Below, one piece after another: positions 31,304 to 43,265 of a stretch of DNA of 64,000 nt. The stretch's first letter is position 1; each line of letters opens with the position of its first letter. The translations under genes and the position numbers were made by a program. This DNA is from Gari tellinella (taxonomy: Eukaryota; Mollusca; Bivalvia; Cardiida; Psammobiidae): positions 47,779,083 to 47,843,082 of the forward strand of contig OV277857.1 in the NCBI GenBank assembly GCA_922989275.2, written 5' to 3'. The notes beneath the pieces are model-generated. The model was not told the origin of the DNA. It made no database searches and was given only the letters and a program-made list of their open reading frames with translations.

Positions 31304-31704
31304 CAGTCAAACTTCGATATCTCGAACTCGGTTAAGTTGAACTTTGAAATACGGGTATGTTCGACATAACCAGATGAAATAATGAAGTTCATATGTCGAC
31401 ATATCGGATGGTCGAGTTAAGCGAATTTTCAGAAGAGGTTGTGACAAAAATGGAATCGAGAAAATTAACGAAGGTATATTTGCGAACATTTATGAGATAC
31501 AGCACTCAAGAAAACTTACCTGAAGGTAAATTAGTATTTTGAAATCGCAAGCGAATTGCCATCGAATTGCAAGCGAATTGCCATCGAATTGCAAGCGAAT
31601 CGCAAAAATTGTTAATTTAATTAGATTCAGTACTGTAATGAAGTTCATGTGTCGACATATCGGATAGTAGAGTTAAGCGAGTTCGATATATCGAAGTTCG
31701 ACTG
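31304..31704. mobile_element. Tigger/pogo-like MITE
   Basis: TIRs CAGTCAAACTTCGATATC and GATATATCGAAGTTCGACTG are flanked by TA on each side. End sequence and TA target match non-autonomous Tc1/mariner-pogo (Tigger) elements. An internal 22-bp tandem (GAATTGCAAGCGAATTGCCATC, about 31548-31610, first 20 bases GAATTGCAAGCGAATTGCCA) is present. Confidence 0.75.
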
Positions 31705-31781
31705 TATGATATAAAGTATAGGGAAGCTACTTCAGTCAACCTTCGACCGATTTGAAAGTTATGTTGTTGCATTACAACCAA

Positions 31782-32033
31782 TTAACTCATTGAGCCCTAG
31801 TGACGCATATATGCGTCTTTTACCAAATGTGTACCTATGAAGAGTACTTTTGTCCTATGCAAACAGTGAAGTCCCTGATCAGAGGGCTCCTGCAGGAGCC
31901 CTCTGATCAGGGACTTCACTGTTTGGTATTTTGCAATTGATTACAAAAAAACAACCCTAAATAGTCTAAAATGGACCAGCCTTTATTGCAAACTGGAATT
32001 TTCCATTAGAAGTTCCAGGGGATAATGAGTTAA
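31782..32033. mobile_element. Hairpin MITE, TTAACTCATTGAGCCC type
   Basis: Ends TTAACTCATT / GATAATGAGTTAA. The perfect central hairpin (about 31858-31925) has core GGGCTCCTGCAGGAGCCC. It is diverged from 13313-13562 in the loop but symmetric. Confidence 0.8.
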
Positions 32034-32298
32034 GAAAAGCTGTATGGCTTATTTCTTTGAAGATGGCCGCCAAGGTTTGCTTTAAAGAATAATTTATTTT
32101 TCATATAGTTTTCCATATATGCCCATTTATCGTGCTTTTAGTGTTAAAAGAGCTATTGAGAGAGTGTAATTATTGACCAGCACGTTTGAGCAAAAGGCAT
32201 AGATATTTGCGAGTGTGGAACATTAACACAAATAAAAGTTCGGTATATATAGATATTGCCAACAGGACAAGTAAGTAGTCATGGTTGAACTTTAAGGC

Positions 32299-32553
32299 TA
32301 CAGTGGAGAAAACGTTATTCTTTCCCAATAAACGCGTTTACGCTAAAACTATTTTTTGCAGTGCAAACAGTTTCGAGCCAGATCAGACGCCGGGTAACCC
32401 GGTGTCTGATCAGGTTCCAAACTGTTTGCCACCAAGATAAACAAGAATTATCAGAATTGTCCAAAAGTTGTTCTTTTGTACGTTTTAGTGTTTTGCGTTT
32501 GCGTACGTTTGCGTTTTTAAAAAACGGGAAAGAATAAAAGATTCTCCACTGTA
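32299..32553. mobile_element. MITE-1 copy
   Basis: TACAGTGGAGAAAACGTTAT to AGATTCTCCACTGTA with TA flanks. The hairpin around GGGTAACCCGG is intact except for one arm change. Confidence 0.85.
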
Positions 32554-32933
32554 ACACGGAATGTTGTTGTTTATGAAATAACATAACATGTCTTCATTGA
32601 TTGTTGACACCCAGGACCTACAAAACGCAAACGGTCTCTAAATATCAGCTTTAGTATAATATTACACAAATGACTGTTATCTACAGATCAAACACTAACT
32701 GTTTGCTGAATGGCAACTGTATACGGAAGAGGGAAGAAGTATTATCGCATTCAAAATGTGTTCTTCTAAACTCAGATTGTCACGTTTTATATCGAAGGCG
32801 TGGTGCAAAACTATTGTAACTCATTCACAATTGTGAAGGAGTTACAATAGTTTTGCACCAAGCCCTCGATATGAATCTCTTCAACGTCAGAGGTGACTTA
32901 CTTTGATTTTTGAAAAAGGTTTGGGTCATAAGC

Positions 32934-33184
32934 AGGGGCCCGTCTTACGAAACGTGGTATGACAATTATTGTCGTACCTCAGATTCTAAAATTCTCAAGC
33001 ATTATTTTCTCATCTTATCGTACATGTATCTTGTAATTTATCTCTGTTTGAATTCGTATTGAAAAGACGATTTCCAAGAGATGTAACCAAACAGGATTAG
33101 GTGGATAAATCAGAAATTAGATATATTGTAAAGTTTTGACTTACGACCGCTTTTGTCGTACGACGTTTAGTAAGACGGACCCCA
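32934..33184. mobile_element. MITE, GGGGCCCGTTTCAT type, copy 2
   Basis: GGGGCCCGTCTTACGAAACG left end and GTTTAGTAAGACGGACCCC right end. The internal hairpin seen in copy 1 is decayed here. Confidence 0.7.
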
Positions 33185-33406
33185 GGTGATTATAAATGAT
33201 ATAAGAAAAAACAAGATAAAATAAGCCTATACACTGCTAAACTGTTATTCTGCTGGAAAGTGAATAAACATGTGTGTTTGTTAATTCAGACAGTTAAACA
33301 AATTGTTTAGTATTTAAATTGTTAACCATATAGTCCATACAATAAACAAAACAATGCAATTTGTGATACACCTATGACAAGTGACGCTGAGTTTACATAG
33401 CCTATA

Positions 33407-33656
33407 TACAGTGGAGAATCTGTTATTCTTTCTCGTTTAAACGCAAACGTACGCAAACGCAAAGCACTAAAACGTAGAAAAGAACAACTTTTGGACAATT
33501 CTGATAATTCTTGTTTATCTTGGTGGCAAACAGTTTGGAGCCTGATCAGACGCCGGGTTACCCGGCGTCTGATCTGGCTCCAAACTGTTTGCACTGCAAA
33601 TAATAGTTTTAGCGTAAACGCGTTTATTGGGAAAGAATAACAGATTCTCCACTGTA
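33407..33656. mobile_element. MITE-1 copy, intact
   Basis: Complete with TA flanks. The central hairpin 33528-33593 with GGGTTACCC is perfect apart from one arm base (CTGATCAGAC versus GTCTGATCTG). It abuts another MITE at 33658. Confidence 0.9.
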
Positions 33657-33657
33657 C

Positions 33658-33900
33658 TACAGTGCTCCCTTCCTACAACGGCCCTCTGAACAACGATTTC
33701 TTCCTTACAACAGCGCTTGTCGCTGTTCCCCAAACAAGACAATTATGCCAAATCGTTTCCCGGCTGCATATCGTATGCTTAAAACTGTCGTCTGCTATTT
33801 TTCTCAAGTTTAAATATTAGACATTTTGACACAAAAAGCATACTGACGAGTAGCTTGAATCCATATCAGACGTCTGGTCTGGACTCAACAAATGCAAGCA
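33658..33900. mobile_element. TACAGTGCTCCC-type MITE, left part
   Basis: Begins TACAGTGCTCCCTTCCTACA one base after the preceding MITE-1. The hairpin region is degraded (GAATCCATATCAGACGTC) and the right end is not found. Confidence 0.65.
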
Positions 33901-34494
33901 TCGTCTTCTTCAATAGTGTTGTCTTCAATATAGTTTCATAGTTAGATACAAAGCAGTATGACTCACGAAATTTCGAAACGAGTGTTAAACAGTTTGGATC
34001 CTGATCAGACGCCGCGTAATGCGGCGTCTGATCAGGATCTAGACTGTTTGCAAACGCGCCTTTTGCCGTCATTGAAAGTGATAGGGTTAACTGCTATATA
34101 AGCGGTTGGTGTTGAAATCAAGAGCTGCAGCGACAGAGTTACAAATGTATAAGACGTATGTTCGGCCTTACGATGTGATCATGTGATACTGCATCGGACG
34201 GCGGAACTCGAGGTTACGAATTTGAGCCCGACAAAGTCGGATATTTTCTTTAGGTCACACTGCCGTTTTGCTTTAACCCTTATTCTGCCTATCACGACTT
34301 CATTTGTATTTGAAAATAGTTTGAATCCAGATCAGACGCCTCGTAACCCGGCGCTCTAACACCTATTATTGATCAAAGTTTAGTGAGAGGTTTTACTGCA
34401 TTCACAAGATTTAAAAATATACGGTCAATTTATGTCACTAAACCAGAGCTTATATAAACAGTTTGTATAGAATAATTAAAACAATGATACTTAC

Positions 34495-34741
34495 AAATAC
34501 TGTTTTTGTCATCTTCTCCAATGGACTTTGATGTGCAATTACCCGAAACGCACGTTCTGATTGACCAGAGCCCCTCGTAGAATTCAAAAGATCCATATTT
34601 CGCTGCATATATAACCCATCCGGGAGTCGCAAGACCAACTATCGGGAAACAAAGGGACAATCCCATAAGTACCAGAAGAGGAAGGAAGAATCGTCGAGCC
34701 CTAGTCAACAGTGTGTCACCTATTTGTCTTGGGGCAGCCAT
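34495..34741 (-). CDS. Claudin/PMP22-like tetraspan protein, exon 1 (start)
   Basis: The ATG (complement of 34739-34741) sits in a favourable GACATGG context, and the exon ends at T|GTAAGT. The 82 codons encode a basic N-terminus, membrane helix 1 (FFLPLLVLMGLSLCFPIVGL, about 18-37) and the first extracellular loop. The loop has W42, GLW at 57-59, C64 and C69: the W-GLW-C-C signature of claudins and the PMP22/EMP/MP20 superfamily, where the two Cys form a disulfide. The three exons give exactly 300 residues in phase with four helices, a complete protein of the usual fold. A junctional or membrane-organising role at the plasma membrane is inferred from the family. Confidence 0.88.
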
Positions 34742-35383
34742 GTCGAAGCAAGTCCTGTGAACACGTATTCAATAATATGAAATATAAAATACCACTGTCA
34801 CTCGGTATTGTTATGTAAATCACTTATCGTAACTCGGACAACCAATGGCATGTTCACTCTTTGCATGCTGGGTATTGTTTCCGTCTGCAACAATTGTCGT
34901 CTGCGTCTGTTCTAAAAATAGATATTTAGGAAAGTTCTTTTTAAAAGAGGGTCTGAGTGTCAAGCAAAACAGTTTGGATCCTGATGAGACGCCGCGTTCT
35001 GGATATAAATGGATTACAATGATAATCACTGTAGGAGATATCCACCGCTATCATTGGAAGAGTTAAACATTCAATTCAATCCTTTTATCGCCGAATTTAG
35101 CGCCTGCTTTTTACCCCCGTTTCACCGCCATAAATTGTTATTGTCTGGTTTAATATTTGTGTCTTCACTATTGTTTCAAAGATAAATTTAAGGAGGTATA
35201 ATAGTAGAAATACCGAAGTATTTTGTTCAACCTATAATCCAGGGGGAAGGACAAATGGCGATTTAATCCTTTTTCATACAGTAAAGGCTCTCTATTACGA
35301 CCATTAGAATGATTATTGATTGCATATAAGACAGGTGACAACTTAAAGCAAGGTAAAAGTGAAACAGAAAAGTGAAACATTGC

Positions 35384-35617
35384 TTAACCCTTTTTCAACC
35401 CTAAATATCTCTTGTGGGTAGTTATTATCCTTTTGGACTCTTCTAGTTCGGGGATTTGGAACCAGTCTACTGTTGATTTTTTTTTATATGACAACAAACA
35501 AAAATGTAATATCAAACAGTGTAGACCCTGATCAGAGGGCTCCTCTGATCAGGGTCTACGCTGTTTGCATATGTAATCAGTAATCTCTACAGCGGACTGT
35601 AGGGTTGAAAGAGTTAA
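35384..35617. mobile_element. Hairpin MITE, TTAACCCTTTTTCAACC type
   Basis: Ends TTAACCCTTTTTCAACC / GGTTGAAAGAGTTAA. The hairpin at about 35511-35568 uses AAACAGTGTAGACCCTGATC, CAGAGGGCTCC and a short direct mirror. A related fragment follows at 35740-35843. Confidence 0.75.
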
Positions 35618-35843
35618 AGTCGTCATCTGTTGTAAACACAGGGATCCAACTTTATAGATATTTACGGCACGTAACCAGGGGTCTGACCCCACCTCTTTGT
35701 GAGAGTAAATGATGCCGATTCTGTCTCAGAAGGGTTAACACATTCAACCCTAGCGACGAGTATACTTGTCATTTACAAACAGTGTACATGTGATGATTAC
35801 AATTGACCTATGCAAACAGTGTATACCATGATCAGAGGGCTCC

Positions 35844-36260
35844 TTAACCCTCATCCGGACCTTGCAAAAACGTCCGTTTTGAGACTTTTGGGGTCCGTTG
35901 TACCCCATTGTTAATTGTTGTTGTTTTTTTAAGTCAAGATAGGCATTTGTGACATAACTGATGCTGCATTAAAAAGTGGTGTGTTTGTGCTATATGGTAG
36001 TGATAAAACGGAAACGTTGCTCTCATTGTTACCATGGCAGCATGTGACCACAGTAACTAAAAAAACTACGTTTTTTGCGGTAAAATCGAATTTTATCTAA
36101 TAACTTGTGCAGAAAATGTACATATGGGGTTGTGGACATATTTGTCACTAGATATACCTTTTGTTACATTAATGGTGTATTTTTTACAGAACTATGAACA
36201 TATTTGGAAGAAAATGACTAAAATATTGTTGGGGTCCAGTGGACCCCAAATAATATTTGT
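35844..36260. other. Possible piggyBac-like end fragment
   Basis: TTAACCCTCATCCGGACC begins in the middle of a hairpin-MITE fragment (GATCAGAGGGCTCC|TTAA). GGGGTCCGTTGTACCCC and GGGGTCCAGTGGACCCC palindromes lie at about 35890-35906 and 36230-36246. TTAA followed by CCCT is compatible with a piggyBac-type terminus, but no opposite end or transposase is seen. Confidence 0.35.
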
Positions 36261-37960
36261 GCATATTAACATTTGTTACTATACAACTTTTAACCACAGC
36301 TGATTTATATGTAACCTTTGTTTCTGCTTCCAATTATTTCATGGCAATAGTTGTCCAATCTATTTGACCAGTCACCGTGCATGTCTTAGCTCCGTGCAGG
36401 ATTCATGACGCTGCCACTGAGACAGTGGCATGTCTAATATATGTGATAAAACTAAGTATGGTAAACACATCGTCGCACTATTGTTCGAGTGCTCTATCTC
36501 CATTTTTGAAAAAAATGAGATTTTTATATCACTGGATTCGTCTTGACGAGCTCTACCATAATATACAATCTAAATATAGACTTTTACGTCATGGAAAAAG
36601 TTACCGCGTAACATCTTGCTCTGTCTCCACTGTTTGTATACACTGATAACAATTTAATTGCTCTATCTCCAGGACATAGTGCAATTCTGTATTTAGCATC
36701 ATTCTGTCCAATGAAACAAGCCAAATATAACACGTGACGGGTTTCTATTCGAGTAAAGATCTGCTCTAACTCCAAGAGGTTTAATGGAAAAGTGCTTCAT
36801 CTCCGGTTTAGTCAACCGTAGGTTTTTATACAAACACGTGATCATAACAAAGAGGGCCGTCATATCAATATGTGAGATGACATTAGTATTGTGCTCAAAA
36901 TATTGTTCAAGCTATGGAAAGGTAATTGTTAGATTTAATTTTGTATATCATAAACAAGCAAATCATCTTTCAATCTGGTCTACTGAGATAATTATGACAA
37001 TATAACGTGTAGGTATTGATGAAATCACTCTACAACAGCATCATTGTGAACCAATTTTCGGATAGAAAATGCGTCTCTTTCTGATCAGTTGTTTGCTATA
37101 TTTGTGCGAAAATGCATGTTACCAGTTACATATACTGGTCGTCTATGTTAAATATAGAATAAGGAATAAAAATGGTTTGTACACAACTCAGTGTTGTATC
37201 TAATGGTAATCAATGTTTATGTATTTGTCGTTGCATATCCATGTATAATGGGTCAATATCATGCCAATATGAAGTACCATCAGAATAATACTTATTGTGT
37301 CTGCCAAAGTCATATTGTTTATTTATGTAGCACAAAAAAAGAACCGAACAGAACGCTTCCGTCAGAGCTTTCTGCATCATTTTGGTACTGCATTTAGCAA
37401 CCACATGTCTAGTACAGAAATAATACAACCATGTTGTGATGGTCTCTTAAGACATGTTCGAATGTACGCATAACTTCAGATAACTCTATACAGAGATTTA
37501 ATAAAACCATTATTCGATAGGATGGTCCGTGGAACATAAACACTGCTTTGAGCACTATGCTGTGGGATTTACAGCAACTACCTTTGCAAACAGAATAAAC
37601 ATGTTTTGGCGTAAACCTATTACATTTTCCATTCAATGACGTTTGCTTAACTACATGTAACTTATCCATAGATATGTATTTTAATGCTTTAATTTATCTC
37701 TCTACTCAAGAAAATGGCTAGACTTTAAACAGTCATGAATATTCACCATCACAAATAGTTCCTATATTCTATCAGATGGTAGTTTAAAGCAGGTTGTAAT
37801 TAAAACATACTGCTTTACTTCCAGCCTGCTTTAACATATGTCTTTAAACAAGAAATTAAGCTATGGGGAACGGGTTAAGCAAACAACAAAACTTGCAGAA
37901 AAACAATCGAAATTATCGAAATTACATGTAGAAACCTACAATGTCTACACTGATTGCGGT
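36261..37960. other. Intergenic, no gene supported
   Basis: AT-rich. GCTCTATCTCC-like words recur at 36492, 36612, 36660, 36762 and 36789. Near 37775-37885 there is a decayed TTAACCC-type hairpin (TTTAAAGCAGGTTG and CAGCCTGCTTTAA). No exon is recognised. Confidence 0.4.
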
Positions 37961-37965
37961 GTCAT

Positions 37966-38275
37966 GTGGCAACGACCTTTGCCGCAGTCCTAAATAGGAC
38001 AATTATGTTTAACGCTTTTACTGCTGCAATATCGTCTGCTTAGAATTGCCATCTGCTATTTTTGTTCAAAGTTACATATAAGTGGACGTTTTGATAAAAT
38101 AAATATAATAGTGACACACAGCTTGAACCCAGATTACACGGCGTCTGATCTGGATTCAAGCTGTTTCCAAATGTAAGTCAAGTCTAATTTGTCCCTCCCT
38201 ATAACAACTCCATCCGAACAACACACACAATCTGTGTCTCCCATTGGGTGTTATTGTAGAAAGGAAGCACTGTAG
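37966..38275. mobile_element. TACAGTGCTCCC-type MITE, decayed copy
   Basis: Right end TTGTAGAAAGGAAGCACTGTA. It has the internal CGTCTGCTTAGAATTGCCATC region and a hairpin remnant GCTTGAACCCAGATTACACG. The left end is eroded. Confidence 0.6.
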
Positions 38276-40049
38276 TTAGTGTGAACAATCATTATTTGAC
38301 AGTTAGTTTTGACCATAGTTATTTGACAGTCATTTTGAACCTATTGTTATAAGCGACCACATATTTTTGAAATGGTGAAATCTTTTTAGACTAGCGACTG
38401 TCCAGTGGGAATAATGCAGAAATCTTCTTTCTGAATAGCTCTTGTTTTACACTTGACGGCCACCGGTGTTAAAGAAACTAGCCATAAACCTTCTAGTTGG
38501 TGGTCGGTCAACATTAGATTACCTGTTTATTGATTTAACTGTTATATGTCTCTTTTTTTGCACTGACCCCTGACATTTAAGTGGATAATTCCTGTTTTCA
38601 CTTAAGGAAACGTCCATGTATTATTGTTTTTTCAATATAATTTGAAAATACAAACATTGCAGGTGGGTCTGCACGGTTTTTGTATATGTAACTGCTACTC
38701 TTCCTATTGTTACGTGTAAAAATATTATTTGAAGCGGTCAGTGTAAGATGCAATTATGTTTATTTGACTTGACACAACTCTCAGTAAATTGCGTATAAAT
38801 GTTGTATTTTGGGCTGGAGGCCTATATTTTACTAATACATGTAAAACGTATTGTATTGTATTGATACTCGTGGTGATTAGCAAACTTTGAGTAATATATT
38901 TCAACCCTTCAGCAGACAATTGTGTGTTACAAATGTCTCACTTCTGTCACAAGACGTTTCCCAAAGATTTTCTAGTGGTTTTGTGAAGACTAACTTCTAC
39001 ACTGTCAAACAATAATGATCTAATTCAACTGTCAAACAATAATTGTTCTAAATACATAACAATACAATACAAAACTATTTAATGTTTTATTCGTAAATAC
39101 AGGCCTCCTAAAATTCATGCCACCAGATAAATGCGTGCTCATGCAGAATTTTATATAAATATAGATATACATGTCTACACTCTGTGAGCAAAATGAGGGG
39201 ACGCAGATAAGATTTTCAAATCTTCATGTGACCACATGTAGGAATAGACAGCTTAATTGTTTTAGAATTACAATCTTATTGTTTCTTGCCACTGTTTATT
39301 TACCTAAGTCAATTCGAGCCAAACCTGTGCTTACACAGCTGACCTTCAGTAAGTCGAAGTCGCATAAGCTGAAAATCTGTTTTAAGTCGAAGCTGAGTAT
39401 GTATCTAAAATTAATGGTAACTTCTATAAAACATGATTTTGGCAAAATAAGTCCAGGCTTTTTGTTTGTCTCAATAAATTCGATTTAACAATGTTCAAAT
39501 GTTTTTTGAAACGAAGTTGGATCTAGATAAAAGTTAATAAATTGTTTGACAGTTTCACTGTAATTTTAACCTTAAGAGTGTTGCCGCTAATTCGTTAATA
39601 TTTTCGAAAATAAAAATGCATCTAGGCGAGACAAAGAGTAACTCGACGTCTCATCAAGATCCATAGTTCTAAACTGTTTGACACTCTGATAATGTTTGCT
39701 ACAGAAGATATAAAGAAAGGACAGTCTATACTTTGACTGTTGACGACATTGTTTTCAAAGTACAATATATTGAGCGTGTTACGGTAAAGAACTTTCAATT
39801 TACCCTTTCTTCTATACATGTATACACATGTTTTAACGATTGCAAACAGAATATACCTAGATACCTAGACAACGTCTATCGGAATTGCCTCATCATGGTA
39901 TATTCTGCTTTCGTATTATTTTATGAGCAAATATGAAGAAAAACGTACTTAATTATGCATAGGTGTCAATATTAAACATACATTACAGTTCTACATATCG
40001 ATGGAGGAAAGGGTTAAACATTGGGTATGCACGTTCCAGTCATGAAGAA
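38276..40049. other. Intergenic, no gene supported
   Basis: No exon or complete mobile element is seen. A GACTCGACGTCTCATC hairpin remnant lies near 39625-39690. The 105-residue frame at 39171-39488 has no family features. Confidence 0.4.
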
Positions 40050-40299
40050 TTAACCCTTTCCCTTATAGAAGCGACTTTTAGCACATTCATTTTATTCATC
40101 CGCTGAAGAAAATAGTTCCAATATATACCGTAATTAATATGTGTCATATTTAATACTTTCCTTATCAGAAGGTAATAGCTTAAAGCAGGCTGAAAGTAAA
40201 GCAGAATGCGCCTTAGGGCGCATTCTGCTTTACTTTCAACCTGCTTTAAGTACTCACCTATTTTCAAAACTAGAAACAGGCTATGGGGTAAAGGGTTAA
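40050..40299. mobile_element. Hairpin MITE, TTAACCCTTT type, copy 2 (inverted)
   Basis: Opposite orientation to 14968-15220. The central hairpin (about 40180-40252) GCAGAATGCGCCTTAGGGCG is nearly perfect. Confidence 0.85.
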
Positions 40300-40872
40300 G
40301 GTCAATGTAACATGGAACAATTAATTCAAACCCCTTCCTTCATGACTAATTATTCTAGGTCCCAACCATTACGTCTTCATACTTGCTAAAATGGAATGAA
40401 ATATTCTAACGGTAACTGACCAAAATAGAACAGCCAGGCATTATGTGAGTCTACTCTGTTTGCAAATGTGAAACAATGCATATTTATGGAGGAAAAGGTT
40501 AAAAGCCAAAAGGCCCATAGATTATTTTACACACAATCATATTGAAATTAATACGACTGCGTGAATATTATACTGCTCCATGTCCAAAATCGCTATCCAA
40601 TATTGCTCCTCCCAATAGAGCAGTACAACATTGAACAAAAATGTATTATTTTTACTGTAATATGCTCTATCTCCAACACAAAATATGCAAATAAATTTGA
40701 AATGGTAAAACAAATTATATATATTTATATAAACTTGAAAGGTGCTTAATATGCCGAATACACTGGTATAATTTTAACAATTTTCATAAGAAAATAAATC
40801 AGATATGACCCGTCAAACCTTTGGAAGCGATTTTCTCCATGACTGAAAAATGGTAGATAGAGGTTCGTTCCA

Positions 40873-41122
40873 TTAACCCTTTGAACCCTAGTCCCGCATA
40901 TAGGCGTCTTTTCAAACAGTGTACATGTGAATAGTACACTTGTCCTATGCAAACAGTGAAGACCCAGATCAGAGGGCTCCGAAAGGAGCCCTCTGATCAG
41001 GGTCTTCACTGTTTGTCAAAATGCCAAACATTGACAAAAACAACCCTTAAAAGTCAGAAATGGACTAGACTAAAATGGAAACTGGATTTTTTTATTTAAA
41101 GTTTCAGGGAGGAAAGAGTTAA
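40873..41122. mobile_element. Hairpin MITE, TTAACCCTTTGAACCC type, copy 2
   Basis: A 250-bp near-identical copy of 13313-13562, with the GGGCTCCGAAAGGAGCCC hairpin centre. Confidence 0.85.
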
Positions 41123-41389
41123 GGCGACGAAATTGCAAAAAGTTTGCAAATCAGACGCCGGGTAACCCAGCGTCTTGTTAGGCGAACCGCGTAGACATTG
41201 GAGGAGCCATCTTATCAGGTCTTGCAGTTCGTAATTTGTGCAATTTATTGTTAAAACAAAGAACTGTACTTAACTGTAAACTAGAATTGTCCATTTAAAG
41301 TTTGAGGGGCAAATGCGTTTACTGAAGAAGCTACAGTCACACAACGCATCCGTATTTTCATCTTAATACACGGAGTTATCTATTGAAAC

Positions 41390-41642
41390 TTAATTGCAGA
41401 AATACAAACATGTTTTTTTTTCGTTTAAACGTAAACCCAACACACTAAAATGTAGAAAATGATGATATTTTGACAATTTTAGCTAACCATAAATTATGTT
41501 AGTCTGAGTGACAAACAGTTTGGATCCTGATCAGACGCCGGGTTACCCGGCGTCTGATCTGGCTCCAAACTGTTTATAATGGATACAAACGTTTTAGCGC
41601 AAACTCGTTCATTGGCAAAGAACAACGTTTTCTCTTCTGTAG
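41390..41642. mobile_element. Decayed MITE-1 copy
   Basis: The terminal repeats are eroded, but the internal TTTAAACGTAAACCCAACAC and GCAAACTCGTTCATTGGC segments and the hairpin (about 41510-41575, GGGTTACCC centre) remain. Confidence 0.6.
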
Positions 41643-41822
41643 CGAGGTCGATTTGTCGATGATTGACTGTACTTCAGCCTACAGGGATGAAAAATGGTGA
41701 AGTATTTTTTAACGTCTCGGGATTATTACACACGCCGCTTATTATACACAGTGATCGCGATTCTAGAATACAGTTAAACCCTCTATTACAACAACTATAA
41801 AGGGAACATTAACTGATTATAT

Positions 41823-42192
41823 TACAGTGCTCCCTCTCTATAACGACACCCAATGAGAGACACATATTGTGTGTGTTTTTCGGAGTCGTTATAGGGAGAG
41901 AAAATTAAGACTTGGCTTACATTTGTAAACATCTTGAATCAAGAGCAGACGCTGCCTTACGCGGCGTCTGATTTGGAGTCAAGCTGTTTGTAACTCGGCA
42001 TTATGTTTGTTCTATCAAAACGTCCACTTATATATGTAAGTTTGAGAAAAGCGGCACACGACATATTGAAGCAGATGATATTGAAGGCATGAACAGGTTG
42101 GATAGTGATGTGTTGTTTGGGAAAAAGCGACAAGGGTCGTTGTAAGGAGGGAGTCGTGTTTGGGAGGGCCGTTGTAGGGAGGGAGCACTGTA
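41823..42192. mobile_element. MITE, TACAGTGCTCCC type, complete copy
   Basis: TACAGTGCTCCCTCTCTATA and TAGGGAGGGAGCACTGTA form the ends. The hairpin core ATCAAGAGCAGACGCTGCCT is imperfectly mirrored. This is the reference copy for the fragments at 3611, 33658 and 37966. Confidence 0.85.
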
Positions 42193-43265
42193 ACGACAGC
42201 TAACATCTTAAGGCAACATGAACGTAAAACAGAAGAAGCTTTCTGCTTTTATCTTGTTTGAAGCATTCATCTGTCTCCAAAATAGACAGCTTTACCTGAT
42301 TAAGTGGTCAAAATAATGCGGGTTTACTTTTTATTGTACTGATCTGTGATCCTCTCTATCACAACCACTAAATCGTGTTTAATGCAAGTGACTACTTTAG
42401 GAGCTTTCTTTCTTACGTCCACCTTGCTTGTACATGTAGCTGGCACTTGTAAGTTATGAAATCAATTACTGAGTACAAGTAAATCTGTTTTAGTGGTCGT
42501 AATAGAGATATTTCACTGTTCTGTATCACTTCTTGTACAGTCAAAGTTGTATAAAGCGTCCAATAAAGTTTAGAAACATTATAAATGTTTTTACATGTAG
42601 AACAATAGCCAACTGAAATTAATGCAGAAATATGCTAAATATGTAGACTTACCCCATCGGTGCGTTCTACATTAATTTCGGCCAATCTTCAACAATGAAC
42701 TGTCTGTAAAGTTCTTCCTGTTGATAGATGTATAAGTTTCACTGAGGTAAATTAGACAACAAAACGAAAGACGATACTTGTGTAAAGTAACTTGGCCATC
42801 AGCCTTTTTATGATAATAGTACTTTAATTCAAATCTTCTTGATAAAATGAAATGAATGTTTAGACGTGAATGGAAATTGACAATAGCAATATCAACGGGA
42901 ACTTACCAAAGAGGTGTGAAAACAATGTAAACAAAACCTCGAACGGCGGTTTGATACATTACAAAACATGGGGAATTCAAATATAAAAATTGGCTGATAG
43001 CTGTGTTCTTCTTTGCTTCTTTAACTAATTACCCAACAGACATGTCTTTACATTCCTTTAATCTATTCCTTCATTCAAGGAAATGCTTATTTTTACAGAG
43101 GCATGCATATGCACCATAAAAGTGGCAATGGGTAAACCACGTTTTAGCTTTCAAATACGAATAGTGTTTACTTAAGCTAGTACGAGACATAGAAGTTCTA
43201 CTGTATATAACTATTGGACATATAAATGCATTTTCTAAAAATAGGTTCACAACTAGATCTGCAGT
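42193..43265. other. Upstream of gene B, no feature seen
   Basis: No recognisable repeat ends or exons. If gene B initiates at 43266 its promoter would lie here, but I see no convincing core promoter motif. Confidence 0.35.

Larger units (their letters stand above)
30377..34494. other. Claudin-like gene intron 1
   Basis: A 4.1-kb intron bounded by the donor ATTT|GTAAGT and acceptor ATAG. It is filled by the MITEs listed separately (30495-30720, 31304-31704, 31782-32033, 32299-32553, 32934-33184, 33407-33656 and 33658-33900) and hairpin remnants near 33990-34055 and 34310-34360. Confidence 0.7.

Noticed and set aside
39171..39488. 105-residue + strand frame
   Set aside because: No recognisable motif, no splice or promoter context, composition like the surrounding DNA.
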